Shown here: piece after piece, positions 60,837-64,000 of the stretch
Numbering within the stretch: the first letter of the stretch is position 1
Layout of the letters: every line of letters starts with the position of its first letter
Notes under the pieces: generated by a model
Told to the model about the DNA's origin: nothing
Database searches by the model: none
Seen by the model: only the letters and a program-made list of their open reading frames with translations
Made by a program: the position numbers and the translations under genes
Source of the DNA: Stenotrophomonas maltophilia
Lineage (GTDB): Bacteria > Pseudomonadota > Gammaproteobacteria > Xanthomonadales > Xanthomonadaceae
Reading direction: 5' to 3'
Assembly: GCF_003205835.1 (NCBI RefSeq)
Contig: NZ_CP029773.1
Location: forward strand, 2,512,501-2,576,500
DNA: 64,000 nt

Positions 60837-61673
60837 ATGTCCGCGTCCCCCACCCCAATCGCCCAGGCCCGGCCGCTGCGCGGAGCCGATCATGACCGCG
60901 GCCTGCAGGCGCTGCAGGTCCAGGTGGTCGCTGTTGCACAGCCGTGCGCCAGCGTGCTGCGCCTCGTGGTCCAGCTGCCGGAACAGACAGACACCGCATC
61001 CTGGCAGCGTGCCAACACGGCCGTGCGGATCCAGCTGGGCGCCGCGTTCGGCGATGTGTCACGGATCTACACCGTGCGCAGCGTCGATACGGCCACCCGT
61101 CAGTTCACTCTGGATGTGGTGCTGCATGAGGCACCGGGGCCGATGCTGGCCTGGGTACGTGCGCTGCGTCCCGGTGATGCCTTCGATCTGAGCGGACCGC
61201 GCCCCCATCTGCAGGTACCGCAGCGCGAAGACACCTGCGCCCTGCTGTTCGCCGACCAAAGCGCCATTCCTGCTCTGTTTGCCCTGCTGCAGCAGTGGCC
61301 CACCGGACTGCATGCGCAGGCCTGGATCGCCTCGGATGATGCTTTTCCGGTAGACGAACTGCCCGCCATCGAAGGCGTCCGCGTGCACCGTCTCGCCACC
61401 GGTGACGCGCCGTTGCTGCAGCAGGCGCGCCAACTGCGGCCGGAACCCGGCAGCACGGTCTGGGCGGCCGGCGAGCGCGAGGAAATGCGCGCCCTGCGCC
61501 GCCACTTCATCGAAACGGTCGGCCTGCCACGCAGCGACGTTGCCGTGGCCGGCTACTGGAAACGTGGCGAGACCACCACCGAGACCGACCAGCGTCGCCG
61601 TCGCAACTACGAGCGCGTGCTGGCACGCGGCGGTGGCCTGCAGGACCTCGACGACCTCGCCGACGATATCTGA
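60837..61673 (+). CDS. Siderophore-interacting protein (ferric-siderophore reductase)
   Basis: This 278-residue flavoprotein of the ViuB family has a FAD-binding barrel with RIYTVRSVDTATRQFTLDVV and PGPMLAWVRALRPGD. An NAD(P)-binding half follows with FADQSAIPALFALL and WAAGEREEMRALRRHF, and the C-terminal AVAGYWKRGE is diagnostic. It reduces iron from imported ferric-siderophores in the cytoplasm. AGGA precedes the ATG at 60837. A siderophore receptor gene follows in the same direction and a TetR gene is divergent. Confidence 0.9.
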   Translation: MSASPTPIAQARPLRGADHDRGLQALQVQVVAVAQPCASVLRLVVQLPEQTDTASWQRANTAVRIQLGAAFGDVSRIYTVRSVDTATRQFTLDVVLHEAPGPMLAWVRALRPGDAFDLSGPRPHLQVPQREDTCALLFADQSAIPALFALLQQWPTGLHAQAWIASDDAFPVDELPAIEGVRVHRLATGDAPLLQQARQLRPEPGSTVWAAGEREEMRALRRHFIETVGLPRSDVAVAGYWKRGETTTETDQRRRRNYERVLARGGGLQDLDDLADDI

Positions 61674-61744
61674 TCCACCCCGCAGCATCCGCGCCACGCG
61701 CTTCGTTCCACCCAGCCACAGATCGCCCACGCACCTCGCGTGCA

Positions 61745-61765
61745 GCACTGCCACAGCGGCAGTGC
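61745..61765 (+). other. 8-bp hairpin between reductase and receptor genes
   Basis: GCACTGCC and GGCAGTGC flank a 5-base ACAGC loop in the 195-bp gap. No T-run follows. It may be a processing site within the operon or a weak terminator. Confidence 0.35.
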
Positions 61766-61868
61766 CGTGCCCTCTGCCAGCCATTCCACAGCCCGCGTCG
61801 TCCTGCCCCTGCAGGTCACAGACGGCGCCGTGCTGGCCGATCGCACGACCCACCACACGAGAACCGCC

Positions 61869-64000
61869 ATGTCCCTCCCCCTGCGAACCCTGCCCCTCCC
61901 ACGCCGCTCGGCGCTGTCCCTGGCCGCCCGTGCGGCGTTGCTGCCCACCCTGCTGATCGCCACCGCCGCACACGCCAACGATGCACCCGATGGCGCCCGC
62001 CAGTTGCCCACCGTGAACGTGCGCGCCGACAAGACCGCACCCACCGATACCTACGCCGGCGGCCAGGTCACGCGCGGCAGCGGCGTCGGCCTGCTCGGCG
62101 AGCTCGACTTCATGGACACGCCGTTCAACACCACCCGCTACACCGCCGAATTCATCGACAACATCCAGGCGCCGGACCTGGTGCGGGTCATCGCACTGAC
62201 CGACCCCAGCGTCTACAACAGTGGCTCCAGTGGTGGCATCACCGACTACTTCAACATCCGCGGTTTCGGTGTCGCCTCGTCGGATATCGGCTTTGGTGGC
62301 CTGTACGGGCTGATCCCCTACTACCGCGTCACTCCCGAACTGGCCGAGAGCATCGAAGTGCTGAAGGGCCCGTCCGCGCTGCTCAACGGCATGCCGCCCG
62401 GTGGCTCGGTGGGCGGTGCGGTTAACGTGGTACCCAAGCGTGCAGGCGACACGCCGCTGACCCGCTTCACCGCCAGCTACGGCAGCGACGCGCAGTGGGG
62501 CGGTCATCTGGATGTCGGCCGCCGCTTCGGCGCGCACAAGCAGTTCGGCGTGCGCCTCAATGCCGTGCACCGCGACGGCGACACCGCCACCGACCACCAG
62601 CAGCACAAGACGCAGCTCGCATCGCTCGGCCTGGACTGGCGTGGTGAGCGCTCGCAGGTGTCGCTGGACCTGTTCAGCAGCCGCGACCATGTGGATGGCC
62701 TCAACCGTGGCGTCTCGCTGGCGCCCGGCCTGGCCGTGCCCCGCCCGCCGAAAGCCAGCACCCTGTTCGCACCGGACTGGACCTTCAGCACCGTCAAGGA
62801 CCAGGCCGCCGCACTGCGCTGGTCGTTCGACATCAATGACTACCTGCAGGCGCATGCCAGCTACGGCCACGGCCATACCGATTTCGACTCCATCGCCAGT
62901 GCCACCACGCTGATCACCAACACCGCCGGCGACTTCCGCAACAACTTCGCCCACCAACGCTTCATCTACAGCAAGGACACCGCCGAAGCCGGATTGTCGG
63001 CGCGTTTCCGCACCGGCGCGGTCGATCACGCGCTGGCCATCAGTGCAGCCTGGTACCAGCACGAGCAGAAGTTCGGCTTCAAGCGCAACCTGCTGGCCCG
63101 CGATTGGGTAACCAATATCTACAACCCGCAGTGGGGCCCTGCCATCGACCGCAGCTTCAGTGATGCGTCGCTGCCGAAGACCGCGGAAGTGCGCACCACC
63201 AGCTTCGGCATCGCCGATACGCTGTCCTTCATCGATGATCGTGTGCAGCTGACCCTGGGCATCCGTCACCAGACCGTGCTCAGCGATACCTTCGATGGCG
63301 GCACCGGCAAGCGCACCGCACGCTACGACGCCAGCGCCAACACCCCGGCCGGTGCACTGCTGTTCAAGGCCAGCGACCGCCTGTCACTGTATGCCAACTA
63401 CATCGAAGGCCTGAGCCAGGGCAGCACCGCCCCGGCAACCGCCGCCAACGCGGGCGACGTGTTCCCGCCGTTCAAGACCCGCCAGCGCGAGGTCGGTGCC
63501 AAGCTCGACTTCGGCCGCTTGGCCAGCGCATTGAGCGTGTACGAGATCGAAAAGCCCAGCTCCTATACCGACCCGACCACGAATGTCTTCTCGTTCGGAG
63601 GCCAGCAACGCAACCGGGGCGTGGAATGGACCGTGTTCGGCCAGGCCACCGAACAGCTGCGCGTGCTCGGTGGCATCGGCTGGCTGCAGCCGAAGCTGAC
63701 CCGTACCCAGGGCGGTATCAACGAAGGCCGGCTGGCGACGGTCACACCGCAGTGGCAGGGCAAGCTGGGCGTGGAATGGGACGTGCCGGCCGTGGCCGGT
63801 CTCACCCTCACCAGCAATGCGGTCAGTATGTCCAAGGGCTATATCACTGCTGACAACAGCCAGTGGGTGGCGGGCCGCACCGTGTTCGATCTCGGTGCCC
63901 GCTATGCGACGCAAGCGGCTGGCCATCCGCTGGTACTGCGTGCCACCGTGCAGAACGTGACCAACAAGGCGTATTGGGCGGGCAGCCTCGGCTCGGGGCT
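61869..64000 (+). CDS. TonB-dependent siderophore receptor (3' end outside window)
   Basis: From ATG 61869 the frame is open to the window end (710 codons). It encodes a signal peptide (about 1-37, ending AAHAN), a TonB box (LPTVNVRADK), a plug with YFNIRGFGV and VLKGPSALLNGMPPGGSVGG, and most of a barrel including the late VTNKAYWAGSLGSG. GPSALLNGM followed by a Gly-rich turn is typical of TonB-dependent siderophore receptors of the FhuA/FpvA style. It follows the siderophore-interacting protein gene, which supports iron uptake. I found no Fur box immediately upstream. Confidence 0.9.
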   Translation, partial: MSLPLRTLPLPRRSALSLAARAALLPTLLIATAAHANDAPDGARQLPTVNVRADKTAPTDTYAGGQVTRGSGVGLLGELDFMDTPFNTTRYTAEFIDNIQAPDLVRVIALTDPSVYNSGSSGGITDYFNIRGFGVASSDIGFGGLYGLIPYYRVTPELAESIEVLKGPSALLNGMPPGGSVGGAVNVVPKRAGDTPLTRFTASYGSDAQWGGHLDVGRRFGAHKQFGVRLNAVHRDGDTATDHQQHKTQLASLGLDWRGERSQVSLDLFSSRDHVDGLNRGVSLAPGLAVPRPPKASTLFAPDWTFSTVKDQAAALRWSFDINDYLQAHASYGHGHTDFDSIASATTLITNTAGDFRNNFAHQRFIYSKDTAEAGLSARFRTGAVDHALAISAAWYQHEQKFGFKRNLLARDWVTNIYNPQWGPAIDRSFSDASLPKTAEVRTTSFGIADTLSFIDDRVQLTLGIRHQTVLSDTFDGGTGKRTARYDASANTPAGALLFKASDRLSLYANYIEGLSQGSTAPATAANAGDVFPPFKTRQREVGAKLDFGRLASALSVYEIEKPSSYTDPTTNVFSFGGQQRNRGVEWTVFGQATEQLRVLGGIGWLQPKLTRTQGGINEGRLATVTPQWQGKLGVEWDVPAVAGLTLTSNAVSMSKGYITADNSQWVAGRTVFDLGARYATQAAGHPLVLRATVQNVTNKAYWAGSLGSG

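Noticed and set aside
61059..63269. A 736-codon open frame on the minus strand
   Set aside because: It lies opposite a clear TonB-dependent receptor with signal peptide, TonB box and plug motifs. The antisense protein is rich in valine, glycine, alanine and histidine runs typical of the shadow frame in high-GC DNA.
1..64000. tRNA, rRNA, insertion sequences, prophage or integrative element
   Set aside because: I saw no clover-leaf genes, transposase or integrase proteins, terminal inverted repeats or attachment-site duplications anywhere in the window.

Overview
The window is high-GC gammaproteobacterial chromosome, almost certainly Stenotrophomonas (S. maltophilia complex). The signs are GTAG-headed palindromic repeats of the SMAG type at five places, many TonB-dependent receptors, Xanthomonadaceae-style secreted hydrolases and dense coding with strong purine-rich ribosome binding sites. 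I see no rRNA, tRNA, prophage, insertion sequence or CRISPR array. Both ends cut genes: an AraC regulator on the left and a TonB-dependent siderophore receptor on the right.

Layout. 1-1.7 kb: AraC regulator, secreted carboxymuconolactone-decarboxylase-like protein, MerR regulator. 1.9-7.6 kb (minus): an iron or haem uptake operon (DUF4198, seven-EF-hand protein, ApbE-DUF2271 fusion, haemoglobin-type receptor) behind a candidate Fur box. 7.9-18.5 kb: secreted PHB-depolymerase-like esterase, TonB receptor, alpha/beta hydrolase, PhaJ/MaoC-type hydratase, CrbS-like transporter-kinase, CrbR-like regulator and acyl-CoA ligase. These read as one scavenging pathway for hydroxyacid esters or polyesters. 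18.6-31.8 kb: mostly exported hydrolases and surface proteins (S41-like, CocE-like, a trimeric autotransporter, a subtilase, a possible zinc peptidase, a DNA/RNA endonuclease). 32-33.8 kb: HAD phosphatase and a VOC/AraC group.

33.9-41.0 kb is the most striking part. A sigma-54 activator is divergent from a six-gene operon. Its order matches fapABCDEF of Pseudomonas functional amyloid: accessory protein, small repeat protein, large three-repeat protein, C39 peptidase, accessory protein, coiled-coil plus beta-barrel porin. The operon has a well-formed -24/-12 promoter, a duplicated upstream element and a strong hairpin after the putative major subunit gene.

41-49 kb: a dehydrogenase, a YdjI/YdjG-like SPFH and zinc-ribbon module, and a TonB receptor with an exported tyrosine phosphatase facing a TetR regulator across a palindromic operator. 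49-53 kb: 3-methyladenine glycosylase, a diguanylate cyclase with a truncated GAF domain, and an M23 peptidase. 53-60 kb: MacAB exporter with a nonsense codon inside macA, a BaeRS-like two-component system and an ABC membrane protein without an ATPase. Shared 11-bp-period motifs link their promoters. 60-64 kb: TetR regulator, siderophore-interacting flavoreductase and the cut siderophore receptor.
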